Assembly: GCA_963710975.1 (NCBI GenBank)
Contig: CAVQCG010000001.1
Coordinates: forward strand, 124,001 to 188,000
Direction of reading: 5' to 3'
DNA length: 64,000 nt
DNA from: JBBQXH01 sp963710975
GTDB taxonomy: Bacteria; Actinomycetota; Thermoleophilia; Gaiellales; Gaiellaceae
The notes below the pieces were generated by a model. It was not told the DNA's origin, made no database searches, and saw only the letters and a list, made by a program, of their open reading frames with translations. Both the position numbers and the translations under genes were made by a program. Below are positions 36,910 through 44,683 of the stretch, piece by piece (within the stretch, counting starts at the first letter, position 1; the number at the start of each line of letters is the position of its first letter).

Positions 36910-37611
36910 TCAGGATGCCGCCGGCGCCGGGCCGCCGACCTCGCGCCGCCGACGCGGCGTCTTGCCGCCGTGGTACAGAAGGGCCGCACCGCCGGCAAGG
37001 AGGATTGCGCCAGCGACCGCACAGCCGATACCGATCCAGAGGAGGAACGGGATCCGGACGCCGAAGGCAAGCTCCGCGTCGACGCCGGGAGACCCGTCGG
37101 CGTTCATGACGACGACCGACCAGTCGCCGGGCTGGACATCCCAGCTGAGTGTCTGAGCGCCGTCTCCGACGACGCTGGCCTGCCAGATGCCTTGCGATGC
37201 CGGAGGTGCCGGGGCAGCGCTCCCGTCATGACGCACCGTCTGGATCGCGAACGGATCCGCCGAGACGTCGCTGACCTCGTCATACGTGACGCCACGCAGG
37301 TACGCATCGACCTCGGTCTTCGGGGCGATGCCGATGAAGAGCGGCTTGTCGCTCGTACCCGTGACGCGGAACTTCAGGAGGCTCCCCGCGCCGTCGATCG
37401 CCCAATCGCCATCGACGTCGACGTCGAGCCCGTCGGACGCGAGCGCACTCGTCACCGTCTGGAACCGGTGTTGGCTCGACGTGACGTAGCTGTCAGCGTC
37501 CGTCTTTGCAGCGTCGGTCCAGAGCACCAAGCCGCCCGTGGCGAGGAAGCCCGCGGCCACGAGGGTGGCAAGGCCACCTCCGACGATCATTGCAATCCTG
37601 CCTGCGTTCAT
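36910..37611 (-). CDS. Membrane-anchored protein with two terminal helices
   Basis: 233 aa from the ATG at 37611 (MNAGRIAMIVGGG); an upstream in-frame start is less likely because AAAGGGAC lies before this ATG. There is one membrane helix at about 6-30 and one near the C-terminus (FLLWIGIGCAVAGAILLAGG), with an extracytoplasmic beta-rich region between them (WDVQPGDWSVVVMNADG). The tail is basic. No function is recognised. Divergent from the two-component system, of which it might be a target. Confidence 0.7.
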   Translation of the reverse strand: MNAGRIAMIVGGGLATLVAAGFLATGGLVLWTDAAKTDADSYVTSSQHRFQTVTSALASDGLDVDVDGDWAIDGAGSLLKFRVTGTSDKPLFIGIAPKTEVDAYLRGVTYDEVSDVSADPFAIQTVRHDGSAAPAPPASQGIWQASVVGDGAQTLSWDVQPGDWSVVVMNADGSPGVDAELAFGVRIPFLLWIGIGCAVAGAILLAGGAALLYHGGKTPRRRREVGGPAPAAS

Positions 37612-37806
37612 GACTGTCCCTTTCGCTCGTTTCACGTTGTTGCATCGAGACTAGGGAGCGCCCGGTCCCGCGTCGTCGGCCGGAGTCATGAACCGCCATC
37701 GGTCCCACGGATGGTCTTTGAGCGACCAGAAGATCCTCCTCGAGGACGACCCGGGGTCGTGCTCTGGAAGGACGCGATTTCGCGTGGCACCCAGTACCGT
37801 CAAGAC

Positions 37807-38970
37807 ATGAAGGTCTGGGGGTCTCTCCGAAGCCACGGGCTCGACAGCGGGCTCGACGTGGCGTTCGTCGCCCTCGCCGTCGGCGCCCAGGCCGAGATCT
37901 GGCTGAGGGACGAGGCAAGGCTCCAGCCGGCTCTCGTGGTTTTGACGCTCGTCTGGACGCTGGCGCCCCTGGCACGCCGGCAGTTTCCGTTCGCCGCACC
38001 GATGGTCGCGCTCTTCGCCATGGCGCTGATGTCGTTCGTGGCCGACGAGTACCCTGCCTCGGCGGCAACCACGTTCGTCGGGATCATGCTCCTGGCCTGG
38101 ATCGTGAGCGCCTACAACGAGCCCCGCCTCGCCGCCGTCGGGCTCATCACGATCTATGCGCTTCTGGTCGTCGTGATCGCCCGTGACCCGAGCGAGAACG
38201 GCCCCGACAGCATCGGCGTCGGCCTCTTCGTGACAGCATCCTGGGCAGTCGGGATCGGTTGGTACCGCCGAGCCCAGCACACGGCCGAGATCGAGGCGCG
38301 CGCGGAGAGAGCCGAGCAGGAGCGCGAGGCGCGCGCCAGGGTCGCCGTAGCCGAGGAACGCTCTCGCATCGCGCGTGAGCTCCACGACGTCGTCGCGCAT
38401 TCGGTCAGCGTGATGGTGCTCCAGACGAGCGGGGTGCGGCGTCTGCTGCGCCCCGAGCAGGAGAGCGAGAGAGATGCTCTCGTCTCCGTGGAACAGACAG
38501 GTCGAGAGGCGCTCGCGGAGATGCGCCGGCTGCTCGGCGTCTTGCGGCCCGAGGGCGAGGATGCCGAGCTCGCGCCGGCGCCAGGCCTTGACAACCTCGA
38601 CCGTCTGATCTCGCAGGTGCGCGCGGCGGGACTGCCGGTGGAGCTCCAGATCGAGGGAGACCCTGCCCCGCTCCCGGCTGGAATCGACCTCTCCGCGTAT
38701 CGCATCGTCCAGGAAGGCCTGACGAACGCGCTCAAGCACGCCGGCCCGGCGCACGCAAGCGTCGTGGTTCGGTACGGCGAGGACGACGTCGAGATCGAGG
38801 TAGCGGACGACGGCAGCGGCCCGGCGGACATTGCCGGAGGCGGGTACGGTCTGGCCGGGATGACAGAACGGGTGAAGCTCTTCGGCGGCGAGTTCGAGTC
38901 CGGTCCCCGGAACGGCGGTGGCTTCGTGCTCAGGGCCCGGCTTCCGATGCCGACGGCAGCTCCGTCATGA
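37807..38970 (+). CDS. NarL-type sensor histidine kinase (HisKA_3)
   Basis: 388 aa. Four or five membrane helices (about 15-145), a short coiled-coil, then the HisKA_3 dimerisation domain with phospho-acceptor His in RSRIARELHDVVAHSVSVMV. The ATPase domain has YRIVQEGLTNALKHAG (N box), VADDGSG and GGYGLAGMTERVKLFGG. No extracellular sensor domain. Its stop overlaps the response regulator start as ATGA, so this is a cognate pair. The ATG has no visible Shine-Dalgarno. Confidence 0.92.
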   Translation: MKVWGSLRSHGLDSGLDVAFVALAVGAQAEIWLRDEARLQPALVVLTLVWTLAPLARRQFPFAAPMVALFAMALMSFVADEYPASAATTFVGIMLLAWIVSAYNEPRLAAVGLITIYALLVVVIARDPSENGPDSIGVGLFVTASWAVGIGWYRRAQHTAEIEARAERAEQEREARARVAVAEERSRIARELHDVVAHSVSVMVLQTSGVRRLLRPEQESERDALVSVEQTGREALAEMRRLLGVLRPEGEDAELAPAPGLDNLDRLISQVRAAGLPVELQIEGDPAPLPAGIDLSAYRIVQEGLTNALKHAGPAHASVVVRYGEDDVEIEVADDGSGPADIAGGGYGLAGMTERVKLFGGEFESGPRNGGGFVLRARLPMPTAAPS

Positions 38971-39632
38971 GCACGAGCGTTCTGATCGTGGACGACCAGG
39001 CGCTCGTACGCGCCGGATTCAGGATGATTCTGGGGGCGGAGTCAGGGATCGACGTGGTCGGTGAGGCGACGAACGGCCTGGAGGCAATAGAGGCGGTCCG
39101 CCAGCTCCGGCCGGAGGTCGTTCTGATGGACATCCGAATGCCCGAGCTCGACGGGCTCGAGGCGACGCGCAGGCTGCTTGCCGACGGAGCGCAGCCGACT
39201 CGCATTCTCATCCTGACGACCTTCGACCTCGACGAGTACGTCTACGAGGCGCTCAGAGCAGGCGCGAGCGGCTTCCTGCTGAAGGACACGCCGCCCGAGC
39301 AGCTCGTCACCGCCATCGAGGTGATCGCTGCCGGCGACGCCCTGCTGGCACCCGCGGTGACCCGTCGCATGATCGAGGAGTTCGTGCGCCGCCCGACCCC
39401 GAACCCGGACCCTCCGCCCGGTCTCGAGGAACTGACTCCGCGGGAGCTCGAGGTGCTGAAGCTGATGGCACGAGGTCTCTCGAACGCCGAGATCGCGACA
39501 GAGCTCTACCTCGGGGAGACGACCGTGAAGACACACGTTGCCCGTGTCCTCGGAAAGCTCAACCTCCGTGACCGAGTGCAGGCAGTCGTCCTCGCATACG
39601 AGTCCGGCCTCGTCCAGCCCGGCGCCTCGTAG
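38967..39632 (+). CDS. NarL/LuxR-family response regulator
   Basis: 221 aa. The receiver domain has the acidic pair in VLIVDDQALVRAG, phospho-acceptor Asp55 (VVLMDIRMPELDG), the Thr of ILTTFDLDEYV and Lys of LLKDTPP. The LuxR-type HTH is at about residues 152-215 (LTPRELEVLKLMARGLSNAE, then TVKTHVARVLGKL). Co-translated with the upstream kinase. Targets unknown. Confidence 0.94.
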   Translation: MSTSVLIVDDQALVRAGFRMILGAESGIDVVGEATNGLEAIEAVRQLRPEVVLMDIRMPELDGLEATRRLLADGAQPTRILILTTFDLDEYVYEALRAGASGFLLKDTPPEQLVTAIEVIAAGDALLAPAVTRRMIEEFVRRPTPNPDPPPGLEELTPRELEVLKLMARGLSNAEIATELYLGETTVKTHVARVLGKLNLRDRVQAVVLAYESGLVQPGAS

Positions 39633-39684
39633 GGACCTGCCCTGCAGGGGCCCGGCCTGACCCTGATGGGTAGGGTGTTTCGCG

Positions 39685-41106
39685 ATGGCTGCTGCTCACC
39701 TGTCCGCGTCATTCAGCGCGACCCTCCGTGTGCAGGTGGACGACCGCCCCGGCGCGTTCGCAGATCTCGCGCGGGCGATCGGAGACACGGGCGGGTCCCT
39801 CGATGCCATCGACCTCGTCAGGGTCGAGGCGGGCCGGAAGGTTCGCGACGTGACGGTTTTCGCGCAGGACGCTGGCCACGTCGAGCAGATCGTCGCAGCT
39901 GTGCGCGCAGTCCCCGGCGTCCATGTGGAGCGCGTGTCGGACCGGACGTTCCTGATGCACCTCGGCGGGAAGCTCGAGATCGTCGCGAAGTCACCGTTGA
40001 AGACGCGTGACGATCTGTCGATGGCGTACACGCCCGGGGTGGCACGGATCTGCGAAGCGATTGCCCAGGATCCCGAGTCCGTCTGGAACCTGACGATCAA
40101 GCGGAACACCGTGTGCGTCGTCACCGACGGGACCGCTGTCCTCGGGCTGGGGGACATCGGCCCGGAGGCATCGTTGCCGGTGATGGAGGGCAAGGCCGTC
40201 CTGTTCAAGGAGTTCGCGGGTATCGACGCGTTCCCGCTCGCGCTGGCGACGAAAGACGTCGACGAGATCGTCGGCTCGGTGGCAGCGTTCGCTCCGGTCT
40301 TCGGCGGGATCAACCTGGAGGACATCAGCGCCCCGAGGTGTTTCGAGATCGAGACGCGGCTGCGCGAGCAACTCGACATCCCCGTATTCCACGACGACCA
40401 GCACGGCACCGCAATCGTCGTCTACGCCGCGCTCCTCAACGCCCTGCGCGTCGTCGGGAAGAAGCCGAGCGACGTGAAAGTCGTCCTGACCGGAGTCGGC
40501 GCGGCCGGTGTCGCGGTCTCGAAGATCCTGCTCGAAGCGGGCGTCCGTACCATCGTCGGCTGCGACCGCAAGGGCGCGATCGGCCGCTTCCGGACGAACC
40601 TCGAACCGGTCAAGCAGGAGTTCGCCGAGCTGACGAACCCCGACGGCGAGCAGGGCTCCCCGGAGGAGCTGCTGCGTGGCGCGGACGTGTACCTGGGCCT
40701 GTCTGCTCCCGGTGCCGTCTCCGTCGAGGCGATCAGGTCGATGGCGCCGGGAGCAATCGTGTTCGCGATGGCGAATCCGACTCCGGAGGTCTCGCCCGAG
40801 GAGATCGCCGGATCGGTCGCGGTGATGGCGACGGGCCGCTCGGACTACCCCAATCAGATCAACAACGTCCTCGCCTTCCCGGGCGTGTTCCGCGGTGCCC
40901 TCGACGTTCGCGCCACCGACATCACCGAGGGCATGAAGCTCGCCGCGGGGCGAGCGATCGCCGACACCGTCAGCGACGACGAGCTCTCGCCCGAGTACAT
41001 CATCCCGTCCGTCTTCAACCGCGACGTCGTCCCGCACGTCGCCAGAGCAGTCGCCGACGCCGCCGAAGACGCAGGCGTCGCCCGACGCCACCGAGGAGGC
41101 GAGTGA
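39685..41106 (+). CDS. NAD(P)-dependent malic enzyme with N-terminal ACT domain
   Basis: 473 aa. The ACT regulatory domain (about 10-88, ATLRVQVDDRPGAFADLARA) suggests allosteric control by a small ligand. The malic enzyme domain has SMAYTPGVARIC, the catalytic region NTVCVVTDGTAVLGLGDIGP, metal ligands in FHDDQHGTAIVVYAAL, and the NAD-binding motif VLTGVGAAGVAVSKILL. Converts malate to pyruvate and CO2. Its stop overlaps the GTG of the selenocysteine candidate gene (GTGA), so the two are probably co-translated. Confidence 0.93.
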   Translation: MAAAHLSASFSATLRVQVDDRPGAFADLARAIGDTGGSLDAIDLVRVEAGRKVRDVTVFAQDAGHVEQIVAAVRAVPGVHVERVSDRTFLMHLGGKLEIVAKSPLKTRDDLSMAYTPGVARICEAIAQDPESVWNLTIKRNTVCVVTDGTAVLGLGDIGPEASLPVMEGKAVLFKEFAGIDAFPLALATKDVDEIVGSVAAFAPVFGGINLEDISAPRCFEIETRLREQLDIPVFHDDQHGTAIVVYAALLNALRVVGKKPSDVKVVLTGVGAAGVAVSKILLEAGVRTIVGCDRKGAIGRFRTNLEPVKQEFAELTNPDGEQGSPEELLRGADVYLGLSAPGAVSVEAIRSMAPGAIVFAMANPTPEVSPEEIAGSVAVMATGRSDYPNQINNVLAFPGVFRGALDVRATDITEGMKLAAGRAIADTVSDDELSPEYIIPSVFNRDVVPHVARAVADAAEDAGVARRHRGGE

Positions 41107-41729
41107 GCGTGGCCGATGACCGGCACGTCGTCACCATCTGGAGCGACTACATCTGACCGTACTGCTACGTCGGCCTCGAACGGGCGACGTGGCTGGCGCG
41201 CCGGTTCGGCGCCGAGATCGAGTGGCTCCCGTTCGACCTCCATCCGGAGTATCCGCCCGAGGGAATCCCGCGCTCCGAGCTGAACGCGCGCTACGGCGAG
41301 GATCATCGTGAGCGTGTCCGCACGATGGTCGAGGCGAGCGGGTACACCTACAACCCTCCCCCCGAGGTCGTCCCGAACTCGCACGCGGCGCTCGAGGTCA
41401 CGGAGCTCGCGCGAGACCGCGGCCTCCACGAACCGGTCCACACCCGCCTGATGGACGCCTACTGGTCGGAGGCACGGAACATCGGCGACCGTGAGACGCT
41501 CCTCGATCTGGCCGCAGGCGCCGGCCTCGATCGCAGTGAGGCGGCCGAGATTCTCGCCGACGGTCGCTACCGGGATCGCATCGCGGCCTCGACGCGTGAG
41601 GCCAACATGTCGGGCATCAATGCGATCCCGGCCTTCGTGCTCGATGCGCGGCTCCTGCTCGTCGGCGCGTATCCTCATGAGGCGTTCGAGCGCGCGTTCG
41701 CGCAGCTCGAGGAGATGAAGGAGCGTTGA
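41103..41729 (+). CDS. DsbA/FrnE-family oxidoreductase with in-frame TGA, probable selenoprotein
   Basis: 209 codons from GTG 41103 (GTGA overlap with the malic enzyme stop; GTG 41109 is an alternative). Residues 1-17 end TIWSDYI, codon 18 is TGA (41154-41156), then PYCYVGLERATWLARRFG continues in the same frame to a normal stop. Family members have CP(W/Y/F)C at this spot, so TGA replaces the N-terminal active-site Cys, giving a U-P-Y-C redox motif. The cis-Pro loop GINAIPAFVLD is intact, as are the helical insert and C-terminus. A hairpin at 41164-41193 meets bacterial SECIS spacing. A point error (TGC to TGA) is the main alternative. Confidence 0.8.
41164..41193 (+). promoter_or_regulatory. 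Candidate bacterial SECIS hairpin for the TGA at 41154
   Basis: GCTACGTCG (41164-41172) pairs over nine consecutive positions with CGACGTGGC (41185-41193), one of them a G-U pair. The 12-base loop GCCTCGAACGGG begins with G. The loop starts 16 bases after the TGA. A stem directly downstream of UGA, a loop of 3-14 bases with a G in its first two positions, and a 16-37 base distance match the general bacterial SECIS rule. Hairpins are common in this GC-rich DNA, so it is suggestive rather than proof. Confidence 0.65.
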
Positions 41730-41730
41730 C

Positions 41731-41967
41731 GTGGGAAGGGTGAAGTTGATCCTGCTCGGTGCCAAGATGGCCAAGCAGACCTGGGACCGGCTCCCCGACG
41801 AGCACAAGCAGCGCATGGTGGAGGGGGCGAAGACGACGGTGAAGACGCACGGCCCGATCGTGGCGAAGAAGGTCGCCGACACGACGCGGGTCTACGGCCC
41901 GGCTGTCGTCAAGAAGGCGAGCGACACCGCCCAGAAGGCTGTCGAGAAGGCCCGGAAGGGCCTCTAG
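41731..41967 (+). CDS. Small Lys-rich hypothetical protein
   Basis: 78 aa, GTG start one base after the preceding stop. The N-terminus is weakly hydrophobic (MGRVKLILLGAKMAKQTWDR), then an amphipathic Lys-rich helix made of imprecise repeats (AKTTVKTHGPIVAKKVADTT, GPAVVKKASDTAQKAVEK). It could be membrane-surface or nucleic-acid associated. No family recognised. Tight spacing suggests it belongs to the malic enzyme transcription unit. Confidence 0.6.
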   Translation: MGRVKLILLGAKMAKQTWDRLPDEHKQRMVEGAKTTVKTHGPIVAKKVADTTRVYGPAVVKKASDTAQKAVEKARKGL

Positions 41968-41980
41968 CCGACTCTCGCGC

Positions 41981-42445
41981 TTGTACACCTGGCTCGTCGT
42001 CGTCCACCTCCTTGCGGCGTGCGTCTGGGTGGGAGGCACGGTCGCGCTCGTCTTTGCCGGCGTCCCTGTCCTGAGGACGCTTCCGACCGAGCAGCGCGCG
42101 ACGACCGTTCGCGCCCTTGGCCGCCGCTGGAAGCCGATCGGGTGGAGCGCTCTCGCCGTGCTCGGTGCGACGGGGATCTGGCTCGCGTTCGACTACTGGG
42201 GAGCCGATGACGCAGACATCCTGTTCCACACGCGATCGGGACACATCATCGTCGCGAAATCGGTGCTGTTCGTCGTTCTCGTCACGTCTGCGTTCCTGCA
42301 CGACTTCGTCGTCGGCCCGAGGTTGAACCGCCAGATCAGGGAGGGCCGGCCGCGAACGCTGCTGCGCCCGATGCAGACGATCGGCTGGGTGAGCTTCGGG
42401 GCGACGATCGCGCTCCCGATCCTCGGCGTGCTGCTGACGAACTAG
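41981..42445 (+). CDS. CopD-like four-helix membrane protein
   Basis: 154 aa with four membrane helices. The opening YTWLVVVHLLAACVWVGGTV has the His and Trp spacing of CopD/DUF2269-like membrane proteins. Helix 2 is KPIGWSALAVLGATGIWLAF, helix 3 GHIIVAKSVLFVVLVTSAFL and helix 4 TIGWVSFGATIALPILGVLL. Conserved His residues in helices 1 and 3 might bind heme or copper, which is an inference. It starts at TTG 41981, 13 bases after the preceding stop. Confidence 0.75.
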   Translation: MYTWLVVVHLLAACVWVGGTVALVFAGVPVLRTLPTEQRATTVRALGRRWKPIGWSALAVLGATGIWLAFDYWGADDADILFHTRSGHIIVAKSVLFVVLVTSAFLHDFVVGPRLNRQIREGRPRTLLRPMQTIGWVSFGATIALPILGVLLTN

Positions 42446-42458
42446 TCGCCGGTGTGGC

Positions 42459-43418
42459 TCAGAACCAGCCGCGCTTCTTGAAGAACACGGCGAGCGCGGT
42501 GAACGCCAGGAGCTGGGCGCCGATACCGAGCACGATGAACGAGGTCAGCCCACCGACGTGCCGGACCATCCAGCCGAAGTTCTGGCCGTAGAAGCCCGTG
42601 ATGAAGGTCAGCGGCAGGAAGATGGTCGCCACCGCCGCGAGCTGCTTCGTCACCCCGTTGAGCCGGTTCGAGACCGTCGAGAGGTAGACGTCCATCGCGC
42701 TCGAGAGCAGGTCGCGATAGCTGTCGATCGTGTCTGTCAAGCGGATCAGGTGGTCGTAGACGTCGCGGAAATAGTGTTCCGCCGCCTCTGTCATCCCGGG
42801 AATCTCGATCACCCCGGAGACGACGCTCGTGAACAGGTCGCGCTGCGGGGCCACGACCCTGCGGAGGTTCACCAGCCGTCGCTTCATCGCGAAGATCTGC
42901 TGGAGCTGCCGGTCGTCGGGCCGGTGGAAGATGCTCTCCTCCAGCTCGTCGATCCGGTCGTCGAAGTCCATGAGCAGCGGGAAGAAGCTGTCGACGAGGG
43001 AATCGGCGATCAGGTAGAGGTAGGTGACCGAGTGAACGCGCTCCGGCGGCCGGCGCGCGATCCGCTCCTGCGTGCTCGTGAACGCCGGGCACTCGTCCTT
43101 CCTGACCGTCACGAGGAAGTGCTCCGAGAAGAAGCAGTGGACCTCGACGAGGTCGTCAGCGTCCGGCGCGGCACCGTAGACGACGAGGAAGATGAAGTGG
43201 TCGTACTCGTCGGCCTTCGGTCGCTGGCCGAAGTTGACGGCGTCCTCGATCGCGAGCGGATGGAAGCCGAAGACCTCACCGACGAGCCGCAGCTCCTCCG
43301 CCTGGACGCCGTGGAGATCGAGCCAGAAGAACTGCTCGTCGTTCCAAAGCTCGACGAGCCGATCTCGCTCGATTGGGATCTCGGTTGATTCGCCCCCGCC
43401 GATGACGAGCGTCGCCAT
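42459..43418 (-). CDS. corA: CorA-family divalent cation transporter with YGQN motif
   Basis: 319 aa. The cytoplasmic N-terminal domain ends in the long stalk helix, followed by two C-terminal membrane helices: VATIFLPLTFITGFYGQNFG and LGIGAQLLAFTALAVFFKKR. The signature loop is YGQNF instead of the canonical YGMNF, so the Met of the Mg2+-binding GMN motif is replaced by Gln. The rest (IEDAVNFGQRPKADEYD, YLYLIADSLVDSFFPLL) is CorA-like. It may transport Mg2+, or its selectivity may differ. Convergent with the CopD-like gene. Confidence 0.9.
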   Translation of the reverse strand: MATLVIGGGESTEIPIERDRLVELWNDEQFFWLDLHGVQAEELRLVGEVFGFHPLAIEDAVNFGQRPKADEYDHFIFLVVYGAAPDADDLVEVHCFFSEHFLVTVRKDECPAFTSTQERIARRPPERVHSVTYLYLIADSLVDSFFPLLMDFDDRIDELEESIFHRPDDRQLQQIFAMKRRLVNLRRVVAPQRDLFTSVVSGVIEIPGMTEAAEHYFRDVYDHLIRLTDTIDSYRDLLSSAMDVYLSTVSNRLNGVTKQLAAVATIFLPLTFITGFYGQNFGWMVRHVGGLTSFIVLGIGAQLLAFTALAVFFKKRGWF

Positions 43419-43551
43419 GCAGCGTCAATTCGCCGCGCGGGCGCGAGATGCCTCTAGATGATTGATCGGAGATTGACCGGAAACCGTGGCACCACCGGAT
43501 GACGCCGACGGTGCCACACTTCCCGATCAACCATCTAGCTACGCTGACTCC

Positions 43552-44673
43552 ATGAGCTCGTCGATCACGCTCTTCACGATCCGCGGGATCAGGATCGGCA
43601 TCAACTGGAGCTGGATCCTGATCGCGGCGCTGCTCGTCTGGACGCTTGCGACCGGGATCTTCCCCAACCGGAACGTCGGGCTCACCGATACGGCGTACTT
43701 CGCCATGGCGTTCGTCGCGGCCGTGCTCTTCTTCGTCTCGATCCTGGCCCACGAGCTCGGGCATGCGTTCCAGGCCCAGCACGAGGGGATGGAGATCGAC
43801 GGGATCACGCTCTGGCTCTTCGGCGGCATCGCGAAGTTCAAGGGCATGTTCCGCTCGGCCGGCGCCGAGTTCCGGATCGCAATCGCCGGTCCGGCCGTCT
43901 CACTCGTGATCGGTCTTGGCTGCGCCGGCGCAGCGCGTCTCCTGAACCTGCCCGAGACGGTCGACGGCGTGGTTGCCTGGCTTGGCTACATCAACCTGCT
44001 GCTGCTCGTCTTCAACCTCCTCCCCGCGCTCCCGCTCGACGGGGGCCGCGTGCTGCGCTCGGCCCTGTGGAAGGCGAAGGGAGACTTCCGTTGGGCGACG
44101 ATGATCGCGGCGAACATCGGCCGTGGCATCGGCATCCTCCTGATCGCCGCCGGGGGCTTCATGCTGATCTTCCGGGAGGAGTACGGCGGCGTGTGGTTTG
44201 CGTTCATCGGCTGGTTCGTGCTCTCGGCAGCGTCCGGAGAGCTGCGCTACCTCACCGTGCGCGAGGCGTTCGGCGGCCTTCGCGTGCGCGACGTGATGAC
44301 CCGCGAGCCGCTGACCGCACAGGCCGGGATGACGCTCAGGGAGTTCGCCAACGAGGTTCTCGCGTTCGGGTATCACGATGCGTACCCGGTCGTGCGCGAC
44401 GGAGCCGCGGTCGGGCTGCTGATGCTCGAGCGCGTGGCGGGCTCGCCACGGGACTCGTGGGACCAGATCCGGGTGGGCGACCTGATGCTGCCTCTCGAGC
44501 GAACCGTCGTGCTCCGCGAGAGCGGCCTGGCGGTCGACGCGGCCTCCGAGCTGGCCGAGGACAACGCGGGCCCGGGCCTCGTCGTCTCCGACGGACGGCT
44601 CGTCGGGCTCGTCTCGCTCGCGGACGTGACCAGCGCTCTACGAACGGAGCGTCCGCGGAAGCTCGCCGTATAG
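43552..44673 (+). CDS. Site-2 protease family M50 metallopeptidase with CBS pair
   Basis: 373 aa. The start is the ATG at 43552 (MSSSITLFTIRGIRIGINWS). Membrane helices surround the zinc site HELGH (67-71, ILAHELGHAFQAQ), and the second metal ligand is in NLLPALPLDGGRVLRSALW. The C-terminal third has two CBS repeats (RVRDVMTREPLTAQAGMTL and RVGDLMLPLERTVVL). Such intramembrane proteases release regulatory factors; the substrate is unknown. Confidence 0.93.
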   Translation: MSSSITLFTIRGIRIGINWSWILIAALLVWTLATGIFPNRNVGLTDTAYFAMAFVAAVLFFVSILAHELGHAFQAQHEGMEIDGITLWLFGGIAKFKGMFRSAGAEFRIAIAGPAVSLVIGLGCAGAARLLNLPETVDGVVAWLGYINLLLLVFNLLPALPLDGGRVLRSALWKAKGDFRWATMIAANIGRGIGILLIAAGGFMLIFREEYGGVWFAFIGWFVLSAASGELRYLTVREAFGGLRVRDVMTREPLTAQAGMTLREFANEVLAFGYHDAYPVVRDGAAVGLLMLERVAGSPRDSWDQIRVGDLMLPLERTVVLRESGLAVDAASELAEDNAGPGLVVSDGRLVGLVSLADVTSALRTERPRKLAV

Positions 44674-44683
44674 CATCGATCGC

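Noticed and set aside
36199..37806. Long plus-strand extension upstream of the NarL-type histidine kinase
   Set aside because: It is antisense to the debranching enzyme, DUF192 and membrane protein genes. Only the part after ATG 37807 has kinase features.
41109..41156. A separate 15-residue peptide ending at the TGA
   Set aside because: The frame continues directly into a complete thioredoxin-fold oxidoreductase with the active-site context across the TGA, so one gene with recoding is the better reading.
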